The notes under the pieces are model-generated. The model was not told the DNA's origin. It saw only the letters and a list, made by a program, of their open reading frames with translations, and ran no database searches. The position numbers were made by a program, and so were the translations under genes. Below are positions 24,523 to 34,548 of a DNA stretch of 64,000 bases, piece after piece (within the stretch, counting starts at the first letter, position 1; each line of letters opens with the position of its first letter). The DNA comes from Micropterix aruncella (lineage: Eukaryota > Arthropoda > Insecta > Lepidoptera > Micropterigidae), in NCBI GenBank assembly GCA_944548615.1, contig OX155961.1, forward strand, positions 17,835,538 through 17,899,537. The letters run 5' to 3'.

Positions 24523-24975
24523 ATAATAATAATAATAATAATAAACTCTTTATTTGCACTTAAAAAGTATACAAAAAAGGCGAGCTTATTGCCACATGGC
24601 AATGTCTTACAGCTAACCTAAACATAGTGGTACATGCGCGCATTGTGAAAATAAAGATTATTATATAACATACAGACAAGTGGAAGAATTTAAGACTAAT
24701 AGTGCCCGAGGAGAGGAAATTGGGGGAGGAACAGGAGAGAAAGGGAAGAACTGGTTACTTCTTAGAAAGGTAGTAATCCTTAAGGTGAGTCTTAAACGAT
24801 GGTAAAGAAGGCGAGTTTCGTATATTTGCTGGGAGATCGTTCCAGAGTCTTGCACCATGGAGACAGAAAGAATAGGAATAGAAATCACTATTATGACTCG
24901 GAATTTTTAATAAACTGTCAGAGGCTGACCGAAGTACGAGACCGTGGGAACTTAGTGGAGAACCAATAGACTACC
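24523..24975 (-). pseudogene. LINE C-terminus and 3' tail (family SHGLVLRSAS, copy 1)
   Basis: The minus strand is open for SSHGLVLRSASDSLLKIPSH, then LHGARLWNDLPANIRN, then SLPSFKTHLKDYYLSKK and a stop at 24,755. It is followed by a 3' tail with GGCAATAAGCTCGCC, TGCAAATAAAGAG and (ATT)n. These are the last blocks of CR1/Jockey-like LINE polymerases (H.arLWN.LP..ir...s...FK..L). The frame is intact here, so this is the youngest-looking of three copies in the window (also 26.0-27.0 and 41.6-42.6 kb). Confidence 0.75.
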
Positions 24976-25329
24976 TATAAGTTCTGCATCTGGCAGTGCT
25001 GAGTTAACATTTGGTTGTTGACGCGCGAACTGACGCATTTGATTCCTATTTTCAGACTTTTTATATCTACCAAAGATTTAGTCTAACAATAGGTTTTTAC
25101 ACAAATTAAAACTAAAAATAAAAAGACGAAAAAAATGTATGCAATAAAATCTAAACATTTTTTTTTATAAACTGCATTTTATTCAATAAATGTAAGTAGA
25201 AAGATAGGTTATAATATATACAATTATATAAGCAGAGTATTGACATTACATTGTAATATATAATATGGATCAGAAAATAATGTGTAATATTGGAAAATTT
25301 TAGAAATATACGTGTTTTTAATATTCACT

Positions 25330-25560
25330 CTATAGTGGTAATCAGATCTTCAGTTTTTGAGCGCCCAATGTCTAGGAGCCAGGTTTCCACTTTACTTTTG
25401 AAAGTTACATTATTTTTCACTTGTTTCGTGGTTTCACATAATGAGTTGTAAACTTTCGGGGCGATAAAAAATATTGTCTTCGGGCAAATGTGCTTTTTAC
25501 CTTCGGAATGGGGAAAATGTCCTTTTCGGCATGTCTCGTCAAGTACATTTGTTGACTTCT
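25330..25560 (-). pseudogene. LINE C-terminal fragment, second family
   Basis: The minus strand is open for 70-odd residues: VLDETCRKGHFPHSEGKKHI, then FFIAPKVYNSLCETTKQVKN, then FKSKVETWLLDIGRSKTEDL and TGA. The K.....P.vYN.L......v..FK.kv..wLl pattern matches the C-terminus of Jockey/CR1-group polymerases. The upstream sequence is lost. Confidence 0.6.
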
Positions 25561-26039
25561 TGCTCTGTACTTTTAGATTTATGAATTAATTTAGATTATG
25601 ATTACATACTCTTTAGATTTATCCTTCCATTTTATTTCTGCAATTATATCTGCAACCATCACATTATTAAAAATAGATAAATAAAAAGTGGCCCAGTTCT
25701 CCCTGTTAGCGGCCGTTAGGTTTTCAGAGTTTAGTCAATCTTCGCAGTTCAGACTTTCCATAGCAGATTTTCAACGAAAATCATGAAACTGATCTTGATC
25801 ATTTTCGACAACAGCAAACTAAAAATATACCGCTTCCTTCTGTTAAATGTCCGACTTACGTATAACAACCGAAGTGTAGAAATAGCACCCGACTCCCGAC
25901 ACACTTCTATTAAAAAATAGATAATAATAGTATTGAAGAATGGCAGGAAAAGGTGAATGGGATAGTTGGGACGGCTCATTCTTGGAATATTCGACATATT
26001 TGTTTGTTTGAAAAACTTTATAGCACACACAGGAGAGTA

Positions 26040-27040
26040 CAACCAGGTGGGCCGGGCCATCGATAATACATATATCGATGGGCCGGGCCTATTGCCAAGT
26101 GGCAATACCTTCGTAAAGCCCCTTCCGGTTTTGAAACTGAACGATATCACCATGCCCTTGTCGCAAAGAGTGAAAGATCTTGGTCTAATTGTCGATAAAC
26201 ATTTCTCCTGGCAACCGCACGTAGACCAGGTATGTAAGTCGCAAAATATTTGCTAGTTTTCACCCTCTGCAAACGCTCAGAAGATTTTTTCCTGTGGACA
26301 CCAAGAAATCTCTTGCACAGTCTCTCCTCTTACCTTTTCTTGACCATGCAGATGTGGCTTATCTCGAGTTATCAGAGGAACTACTCAATAAGCTTGAACA
26401 GTTTGCAAAATGTATGCATACGGTTCATCTTCCGTCCACGTAAGAATAGTATACTGGTATACTGTGACGTAAGTATGATTACGTGTCGGAATATAGGGCA
26501 CGGTTAAAGTGGTTGCCAGTAAGCAAAAGGAGAAATGTTCATATACTTGCTCTCCTCTATAGTGTACTCTAATGTACTCTAGTGTACTATAGTGTACTTT
26601 TTGAACCATTAAGTTCCCAACGGTCTCATACTTCGGTCAGCCTCTGAAAGTTTCCTACTCTTGTCATAATACTGATGTCTATTCCTACTCTTTTTCTGTT
26701 CATGGTGCAAGACTCTGGAACGATTCCCAGGCAAATATACGACACTCGCCTTCTTTACTATCATTTAAGACTCACCTCAACAATTACTACCTTTTTACGA
26801 AGTAACCCGTTCGTCCCTTTCTCTCCTCTTTCTCTCGCAATATCCTCTCCTCGGGCATTCTTAGTTTTAATACTGGTCTGTATTTTATGCAGACGAATGT
26901 AATAATCTTTATTTCCACAATGCGCGCATGTACCACTGTGATTAGGTTAGTTGTAAGACATTACCATGTGGCAATAAGATCGCCTGTTTGTATTATAATT
27001 AAGTACAAATAAAGAGTATATTATTATTATTAATTTATTA
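26040..27040 (+). pseudogene. LINE 3' part (family SHGLVLRSAS, copy 2), decayed
   Basis: It reads MPLSQRVKDLGLIVDKHFSW, then LAQSLLLPFLDHADVAYLEL with frame changes, a degenerate LILRSASESF block, a DSGTI/LERFPG block and a tail AGTACAAATAAAGAGTATAT with (ATT)n. It is the same family as 24.5 kb but is longer and more damaged. Part of the antisense strand is open for 134 residues (25,749-26,153), which I regard as a shadow. Confidence 0.7.
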
Positions 27041-27049
27041 CCTAGCACT

Positions 27050-29540
27050 ATTATACCATACTGCCAGAATTAATTATGTTGGTAAATTTATATATGATGT
27101 ATATTTTTTTATAGTAGGTACCTGTCATAATAAATGAGCACAAAATTGGTAACATACATTCTCAACTAGATTTAAACATGTCTGTGTCAGTTATATCATG
27201 TTATATATTTTCTAAAACATTATGTTATTTCAGGCTAATTTGATGTTTTAACCACACTTCCTTGGGGTTATTATTCAAAAAGTAGGTAAAGCCTTTCTTC
27301 TTTTTCGATAGATTTCTCAATAACAATACTTGTTTAAAATATACCAGACAAAATATATAGCGGTTTATATCAGCGGTTTTTATATAGCGGTTTTATATAA
27401 ATTTGTTAAGATATATTTGTTATATATTTTTTTTCTATATGATACAACTTTTTACAGTACAGCCAACTTTTGAAGGTGATGAATTAGGTACCTAATTTAA
27501 GCGCGACAGTGGGATACAACAAAATAACCAGTTATTATGTCTAGGTTCAGGTTTATTTATTCGTATTTTAATTACATGTCATTTATTGCGATAAATATTG
27601 CATTAACCATAGATTAGAAAATCGAATTTTCAAATTATGCATGCATATAAGCCAAGTTTTAAAAGGCAACATTATTTCGGAAATGGATTAAATTATTACT
27701 TGCCAGAACTACTACTTGTTACTTACCAGAAATTATTGCTTTGGTTCTATATTTTGATATTTGTAGAGGTTAGCTTGAGCGTTTGCATATTTTGCAGTGT
27801 TCTAGGAGAATGGACGGATAAAGTCCGCATTTTTTGACGCAGAATCGTTTTAAATGAATTTGCAGGTCATACCGTACCGAGGCTGAGCCACCACAAATAT
27901 CCGGGGGAGGATGGTACCCCAGGGATACTACTAGAAGGGATGTTGTAGGGGTAAATAGTTAAAGAGCTTAGCCTTTCTTGAAAATCTTGGGGCCGAGTCG
28001 TTAGTTGTAGGAGGCTAAAATTATCCGCTGATCAACATTTAACAACATCCAACAGTATGATACTAATTTTGACATGAAAACGTCTTAATTAAGGCTTCCA
28101 TACAAAGATTCTGCCTGAGTTAATCATATAAGTCCGTCTCTCTTTTTTCTCTGCTACATCCAGAGATTGCCTTTGCCACCGCAATAAGCTCATTAGCTAG
28201 AGAGTCTTCGATGTAGGTATATGCCATCTAAATTTAGTCGATTGGTTGCTATCAGTTTTATTACTGACCAAGTTATCATGAATTTTGCGATATTTTTGCT
28301 GAATCAAAATTTATGACCAACTACTAAACTCGGATATTTTCGTATATTTTAATGTCAAAATATAGTGTTGACTGTAAGTTATACGGTATCTCATTGACAG
28401 CAGTATGTGTCGAAAGGTGTGCCAATGTATTCTTCTATAGAGGTGAAACCCAAGTGACGAAAACCAATTACTAAATGCATGTTAAATGTTTTTTTCAGTA
28501 CGTGATTATTATCGAACTAAATATGCAGTTAATCTGTAATAATGTTAAAAACAACGCCATTTAATAGAAGTTGTCCTATAACTATATCTACCAGTACTGT
28601 TTTTGCATGTTTATGTCCATTTAAGCACTTTCGAAGACAAATACTCTTCGTTCCAATTAATTCGTACGGTACTGTAGTGGAGAAGAGTGATTGCTTAGGA
28701 TCGGTTGTTAAATCGCGTGCTTCTCCGTCGCTCTTCGCAGTTCTAGACAGTTTTTATGCACTTGGACCAGACCCTAAGAAGCTGTAGTGAACAACACAGT
28801 GAATAACAAAGGCTTCTCATATTCGAAAATAACGCAAATTTTCAATATTTTCATGATTGCAATCATGAAAATATCCAAGCAATACGAAACGATGGATAGA
28901 CATGAATAACTGATTTCAAAGTTAACAAAAATAAATTAAAGTTTAGCAGACTCGTCTACATTGAAGATGTTTTATTACTATATTAATCAGTGGCATAATT
29001 ACGGGGTAGCAAGGAATAGCAGTTGCCACCCCAGAATTCCCAAAACCCTCTTTTTGCCACGCCAAAAATCGGAAGAGTAGCCAAAAAATAGCTGACCTTT
29101 TGGTCAAAAAATCTTTGAAAAGTGTGCTCTCTCTGCTTTCCTGTGTTCCCTCTGCTTCCTCTGCCAGAAACAGAATTGGCCAAGAAAAATTGTCGTCATT
29201 CTGGCAATCGAAAGGAGTGTTGAAATAGATATTCCCAAAATAATTGATGTTTTTAACACAAAACAGAAGTGAAGGCTTAATTTTGTGTAAAATAGTTATT
29301 GTACTTGTGGTGGCATCAAGTAAAACTTCAATAAAGCATTGTTTATTTTAATATGATGTTTTCTGAATGTATATTTAACTAGGCATTCAAATTATCAAAA
29401 ACAGACCAAACTTTAAAAAGCTGTTTATGGATGTAACTAAAAATTAAACATTTTAGTATAACAAGGCACACAAACAGTACGATAGATTTAAATTTTTACA
29501 CAGTTGAGTCGGACATCGTTAAAAAGTGGTTACGAGTATT
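27050..29540. other. intergenic or intronic DNA, no gene recognised
   Basis: AT-rich sequence that may be intron of the minus-strand gene starting at 30,091. It contains a perfect 30-bp palindrome centred at 28,859/28,860 (ATATTTTCATGATTG and its complement). A segment near 28,940 resembles the 1,948-bp array unit at about 38,065. An 81-residue frame at 28,542-28,787 is unassigned. Confidence 0.4.
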
Positions 29541-29629
29541 TCGATGATTACCTACAATAGAATATGTCGGGAGAAATCATATCTGATTTTTTCAATACAT
29601 ATTGAGACAAACGAGTGATTAATAATTAC

Positions 29630-30091
29630 CTGAAACCTTGTGGCTGACGACGTCCCACGGAACCTCGAAGGCCTGTCCACGTCCCTGAAGCTGCTCTTCG
29701 TGATCTTCCCCTTCTGAGAGACAGGCGGCGGCGAAGATTCAGGAGTGGCCGGAGGGATCATCTTGGCACTTTCATCGTGATCTACAAATACATCCTTATC
29801 CTCAGTTTTATCCCCCAGCGGTCTAAAAACCAAACCGACTTCAACATCGTCTCCGTTCTCGGCCGGAGGCAGCTCTCCGGGATATTTCACATTGCCATTG
29901 GTAACAGCCATCGATTTCGCGGAAGATATCTTCCTGAACCTTCCGATTATAACGTCGTCTTCGCCTCCAGGCGCCTGCGACGGCCGATCCACCGATAGCT
30001 TATCGTAAGACTTCGAATTGCCCAACGGTTTCAATTCGATCGCTTTGTGCGACGGGGGCAGCAACCCTGCTTCCAAACGGCGATCACCCAT
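29630..30091 (-). CDS. first coding exon of an unidentified host gene (N-terminal 154 residues)
   Basis: The minus strand encodes MGDRRLEAGLLPPSHKAIEL and continues to SSATRFQ. There a consensus donor CAG|GTAATT at 29,630/29,629 ends the exon exactly between codons (phase 0). The translated region is polar, rich in Pro, Ser, Asp and Glu, with no membrane segment or recognised domain. It looks like a disordered cytosolic N-terminus, of the sort found before a membrane transporter or a signalling domain, but the product is not identified. Codon use and GC content stand out from the surrounding AT-rich DNA. An Inr+DPE promoter lies 123 nt upstream. Later exons must lie at lower coordinates among the repeats and were not found. 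Reading past the donor adds 25 low-complexity residues before a stop, which supports the splice. Confidence 0.75.
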
Positions 30092-30182
30092 TTTGCAAGT
30101 CAGTCCTTTTTATATACAAACACTAATAACACGCGGCTTTTACCGTCATCATCGATAAAACGAGAATAGGCGCACGCGTCGC

Positions 30183-30219
30183 CGACCACGCGAATCCCGT
30201 TCGAAAAACAAACTGACTG
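30183..30219 (-). promoter_or_regulatory. TATA-less Inr + DPE core promoter
   Basis: Read on minus, GTCAGTTT gives an initiator TCA(+1)GTT with A at 30,214. GGTCG lies at exactly +28 to +32 (30,187-30,183), matching the DPE consensus. No TATA box is present at -30. The predicted 5' UTR is 123 nt and leads to the ATG at 30,091. The surrounding 150 bp are CpG-rich. Confidence 0.55.
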
Positions 30220-30559
30220 AAGAAAAACGTCAAATCAAAACTTCGCAGGGTGCGCGCCAGCCGGTCGGGTGATCCCACTAGAGAGGAACATTAGAATAAA
30301 AAATATCGTATTAAAAAGATAGAATCGTATAATGAAAACTGTTTGTTCATACCATTCCTTTGATTTTGGAGTAAGTATATTATGCAGATTTGGGAATGGA
30401 ATCTATGTAGTGTCGAAGCCTTTTATAAAAAAAAAACTACTAGGTACCTACTAGATTCGATCATTGTGTTGCCAAATCGAATAGGAAATAGCCTCGGATA
30501 CGCAATATTTCGAGAAACAAAATTTTTAAATGTGTGTAAAAATATATTTTTTAGTTATT

Positions 30560-30700
30560 TTTAAAGATAACAATAAAAAAAACAAGCTACCGCCATAAAG
30601 GTGTTTATGAATAAAATTGTTTAAAAAAAACGGACAACCTACCGAAATGTACGCTTCTTTAAATGCCTATATCTCGCTTATTTCAATTAATAATAAATAT
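30560..30700 (-). repeat. short repeat related to the minisatellite inside the 1,948-bp unit
   Basis: The reverse complement contains AAACACCTTTATGGCGGTAG and AAAGAAGCGTAC, matching the roughly 60-bp repeats at 38,185-38,320 and 40,135-40,265. This links the gene island to the array by a dispersed repeat. Confidence 0.5.
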
Positions 30701-31506
30701 TATTGAAGTTTCGGAATCTGCGTGGTGAATGTAGACGGACGACGCGACGTTGAACATCAATAGTGTAAAATAGGCCCCAATTATACGTATATTATATAAT
30801 AATACGTATACGAATACCGTGGGAATCGTCTAATATTTAAAAATTCACATTACTAAATTCGATTATGTAATGCTAAATCCGATTATGGATCCGATTCTGC
30901 AAACCTTTATTACAAAAAGAACAAAAAAATATTACAAAACTAAAAAATATACAGCGAGGTATGTAGATGAAGAAAATTTACATTCACTTATATTAAATAT
31001 TATGCTTTTAACTTATGTGAAAATGTTAAGCGACCAGATATTCGATGGTAGCTGATTCCATAAATGAGCAGCCTGGACTTTAAAAGTCTACCAATAATAA
31101 TCCTGTTACACTACATTTAAAATCTCTACAAATTGCTAAAAATCAAATTTAAAATTTTGGTATTTCTAACAATCAGAATCGATTGTAAAGTACGATAAAA
31201 CAACGATGGCATCAAAAACGTCGCTATACAATACAGAAACCAACCCGCAAGGAGCTTGATTTTCTGACCGCTAGATAGCAATAAAAAAAATATTTTTCGC
31301 GTGGAAAGCGACGCCATCTATTGCTTGTATAACGCGATGCAAGCAAATCCACTGCTTATGTAGCGCCTATAAACCACACGGTGCCCATAGTTTTTAACGT
31401 AAACGAAAGATGGCACTACGAAATTCAAGCTTTTATTTAATTCAATTTTATACTCAAAATTACGAAAAATATTCACACACATGTAATGATCACACGATGA
31501 TCACTG

Positions 31507-31722
31507 TCATCCGAGTATCAATTTGAATAGTATCAGCAGAATATTCAAGAATATCAGGGGTACTCTGGCAACGGTTCTTATAGATCTGACCAAATTCAAG
31601 AGTTGGGACTTCACTGATGGTTCGCTGTAGCCCTGCATCTGCATGTCAACGCCCCATCCCACTAAAACCATAAAACATAAAAAACCACTAAGTAATACCG
31701 AAAATAACGGAGAAAAAGACAT
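31507..31722 (-). CDS. probable small membrane protein, 71 residues
   Basis: An uninterrupted minus-strand frame starts MSFSPLFSVLLSGFLCFMVL and ends FLNILLILFKLILG. Two hydrophobic segments (about residues 4-24 and 52-70) flank a polar middle (MQMQGYSEPSVKSQ), so a hairpin or two-pass small membrane protein is likely. Codon use is more balanced than in neighbouring AT-rich frames. An AATAAA polyadenylation signal lies about 70 nt past the stop (about 31,435 on plus as TTTATT). The gene would be intronless in its coding part. I do not recognise the family, and a chance frame is possible. Confidence 0.45.
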   Translation of the reverse strand: MSFSPLFSVLLSGFLCFMVLVGWGVDMQMQGYSEPSVKSQLLNLVRSIRTVARVPLIFLNILLILFKLILG

Positions 31723-32060
31723 TCTGTTGTTGACACGTACTTTTAACCATGAATCTCTCCTCGTTTAGCACACAAACCGCGTTCAGGCACAGGAGAGAAG
31801 CCTCCAAAAGGTTCCACAAAGACAGCATGATGTTTTTATACACTAGAAATAGATTATATTACGAAAATACTGTTGAAACATTGGCGATTCGGCGTCTTCG
31901 CAGCGAACACGAAACGTCATTCCGCGAAATGTCATTTTTGGTTAGTTCAGTGTTGCCAGACGCTTGCGGTGTCACGGTTTGGTTATTTGATGTTTGATAT
32001 GATTGTTTTGCTTCATCTTGCTTGTTTATTTCAAAATAGTTTTATTATGGATTTTTTAAA

Positions 32061-32112
32061 ATGGATATCTACGAAAATGGCGTATTTTTGTCGCAACATC
32101 GTCGCTCTACAG
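32061..32112 (+). CDS. tentative first coding exon, 17 codons plus one base
   Basis: AAAATGG context starts MDIYENGVFLSQHRRST, followed by a consensus donor ACAG|GTGAGT at 32,112/32,113 (phase 1). It lies divergent from the 71-residue gene, about 340 bp from its ATG, so a shared bidirectional promoter is possible. Another frame through the same donor is also open, and the next exon was not found. The PIF/Harbinger derivative at 32,226 would be in its intron. Confidence 0.3.
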
Positions 32113-32225
32113 GTGAGTTTTGTTTAGACATCCTTGTAGTGGGTGAATAAGTACGACAAACTAAGCAACTTTTGATAAATTTTTGGAAAAAAAAATTTTT
32201 TTTTCAGTTGTTTTGAAGAATAGTA

Positions 32226-32885
32226 TAAAGGATGATTCATGCTACACCGGGCCGGGGCTGGGCTGGGCCCCGGCCGGGACACGGTCAGATATCTATAGTA
32301 TACTTTTGTATGAAGCAATTCATGCTTGGCCGTGCTCCGGCCGTGACCGGCCGTGCCACGACCGGAGCACGGCGTCGAAATGGCGCTGGATATTGTATTC
32401 CCGGCTCCGGTCTGCTAATCGTTCAATGGGAGAGATAGGCTTCACAAATCTTGAATTTTGTTTGGTTAAATCACGTTTTATTTTTCCAAGAAATATACTA
32501 AAGCATTTTTTAGACATCCTAAAATAACCGTAAAATTTGCTCTCATCATCTATTAATTCCTTGTAGAGCATGGCGAATTCTCCCTCCGATTGTCGTTTTC
32601 TCCAGGCTGGATGTACACTCCATCTTCTTTTATTAGATTCAGTTCGTGTTTCCAATACTTCGTCTTCAATGGCAATTGCAATAGCTGCCAACTCAAGTTT
32701 ATTATTATTTAATATTATTATCGCCAAAATAGATGGACACAACACGGCCGTGGGATAAATAAACTCGGAAACAGCCCGGTCACGCCCGGTGTAGCATGAA
32801 TGACTGGCCCGGCCGGAGCACGGTGGAAACGACTCGGCCGGGGCCCGGCCCGGCCCCGGCCCGGTGTAGCATGAATCATCCTTTA
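32226..32885 (-). mobile_element. PIF/Harbinger-derived element with GC-rich TIRs
   Basis: TIRs TAAAGGATGATTCATGCTAC / GTAGCATGAATCATCCTTTA continue into CCGGGCCGGGGC-rich subterminal repeats. GTA flanks both ends (32,223-32,225 and 32,886-32,888), a 3-bp duplication as for this superfamily, although its usual target is TWA. The interior keeps part of the transposase (next entry). Length is 660 bp. Confidence 0.8.
32320..32745 (-). pseudogene. HARBI1-like transposase, N-terminal fragment
   Basis: A 141-residue frame contains RRWSVHPAWRKRQSEGEFAM, then LYKELIDDESKFYGYFRMS, then FSIFLGKIKRDLTKQNSRFV, then SPIERLA. This is the conserved N-terminal region of PIF/Harbinger transposases (R.wWv.p....R...G.f..l...l..d...f..yfRm....f..ll..i...i.....R..i...erLa). 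The DDE catalytic domain that follows is deleted and the frame runs into the GC-rich subterminal DNA. It cannot be active, but such elements can be moved in trans. Confidence 0.75.
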
Positions 32886-33361
32886 GTAGAATGGTATGAG
32901 CACGATGCGCTATTTAGCGGTGGGTAAAATATCCCTAATATTGATTATTAGCGATATTTTACCTAACGCTAGATGGCTAAGCGCGTTCAACATTCTAATT
33001 TTTTTTTTTTAAATGAAAACATTTACAAATTTGGCAAATGATTCAAAATTCACTCCCTCACTCAAATATGGTCTATGAATACAACACTACATGGAAGAAG
33101 TCAGTCTTCGAGAGCATAAAACTGCGCCGCAACTTTTTGGTCAATTTTGTTCGATTTTGTAAATAAATACTAACAATATCGTTTTTTCGTGAATTCTCTC
33201 ATTACCTAGTGATTAGTATTATTTGTCGTGTATATTATATATTTGTATAATATATAAGGGGAGCGACCGAAACGGTTATGCGCGGATCTGTCAAAGGACG
33301 CAAAATGCTTATAGGCATTGTTGGCGTCCGACGGGACTTGAGTGACCTACTTGAATTGCTA

Positions 33362-33953
33362 CTTAAGGCGATATGATACCTGGGAACGACCATATCTGAA
33401 GAAGTTAAGTTTTATGAGTTTTTTGAAAAATATAAGCATTAAGTTAAAAAAAATCTAAGTGAATCCCTCGATAAGAAACTAATTTAAAATTTGGACTCAA
33501 AAAGTTGCTCATTGCCTTGGACATAAAGGCTTTAAACTGACTTCCAAAACTTTCAGGCGCGATTACTCGATTACGAGATTACGAGTGTGTTTTATTATAA
33601 TTTCATTATATTGACTGGTTAATTCTCTAGGGCAGCACTTAGCCACATTTTTCATTTAGGCCCTAAATTAATTACAATTAATTAACACATGAGAGCGCTC
33701 TGAGAGTTACGGTAAATATGCTTTACCATTACCACCCTCATACCACCACTGCGTAAAGATAGTTATTCTGTGCTAGCGCTGCGATAGAACGTTTAGTATG
33801 CGCCTGGTCCCCGCCGCGAGCGGACGTGGAATCGCACTTGACGCTTCGTCAACGCTGGATTTTTATTGGTCAAACCCTACAAAGTTGACCCCGTCTTTTT
33901 TTATCGTGTCTGCCCATTTCGGACATTTTTCTGAGGTCTCATGTCGCCTTAAG
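33362..33953. mobile_element. MITE with TA target duplication
   Basis: CTTAAGGCGATATGA at the left end is the inverted counterpart (14 of 15) of TCATGTCGCCTTAAG at the right end. TA lies outside both ends. The 592-bp interior has no coherent protein. TA target plus short TIRs suggest a Tc1/mariner-type non-autonomous element. Confidence 0.65.
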
Positions 33954-34028
33954 TATGGTTTGTTAATAGTAATCAGTAGGGCGCACTTGAGATGAGGGAC
34001 CCCTTAAGTATCGACTGTGAATACGTTT

Positions 34029-34208
34029 TATAAAATCGAAGACTATCGCGGTTGTTTGACATTATAAATAGGATAGAACAAGAATTTACCGCGTGAAGTT
34101 TGTAGGACCCGACGTTTCGGTGACGTTGCAGCCGCCGCCGCAACGTCACCGAAACGTCGGGTCCTACAAATTTCACGCGGTAAATTCGTTTTCTATCCTA
34201 TTTATAAT
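34029..34208 (+). mobile_element. foldback hairpin element with 12-bp target duplication (copy 2)
   Basis: The same family as 19,964-20,197, in opposite orientation. The end ATCGAAGACTATCGCGG is present on the left only. Arms from AGGATAGAA through CCCGACGTTTCGGTGACGTT fold on a CCGCCGCC loop. GTGAATACGTTT lies directly outside both ends (34,017-34,028 and 34,209-34,220). It lacks the CCAGGGTAGAC part of copy 1, so the hairpin apex is shorter. Confidence 0.8.
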
Positions 34209-34457
34209 GTGAATACGTTTGTTTATCAGTTCAATATTTTTTTTCAGAATTTTGTGATGTATATTTTCTGAGTAAACTAAGTTCATAGTAAGGAAAAATA
34301 TTGTCGGTCAAAACAAAAGAAAGCCAAGCGAGTACGGTGACAAAATGTATTTTCGTTTTTTTATAAAAAAAATAAAAATAAACAATAATATTAAATTTTT
34401 AAATCTATCTTATAACTAGAAATGCTTTTTACAAAAATGAAATTTACTGCCGTCTGT

Positions 34458-34501
34458 TCGCGCATCGCAGCCATCCAGATTGGGATGGTTGCGATGCGCG
34501 A
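34458..34501. other. 19-bp stem-loop in the cuticle gene 3' UTR
   Basis: TCGCGCATCGCAGCCATCC pairs over 19 positions (one G-T) with GGATGGTTGCGATGCGCGA around a 6-nt loop (34,477-34,482). It lies about 50-90 nt downstream of the cuticle protein stop codon on the minus strand, so it is probably transcribed in the 3' UTR. Its role is unknown. Confidence 0.6.
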
Positions 34502-34548
34502 GCTTTAGAACCCGTGTGTGAGTGGGGGCAGGTAGGGAAGGCTATGGC

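Noticed and set aside
25749..26153. 134-residue minus-strand frame
   Set aside because: It is partly antisense to a LINE 3' part and shows no domain.
28542..28787. 81-residue frame as a host exon
   Set aside because: It has no recognisable motif, no clear splice context, and the opposite strand is also partly open.
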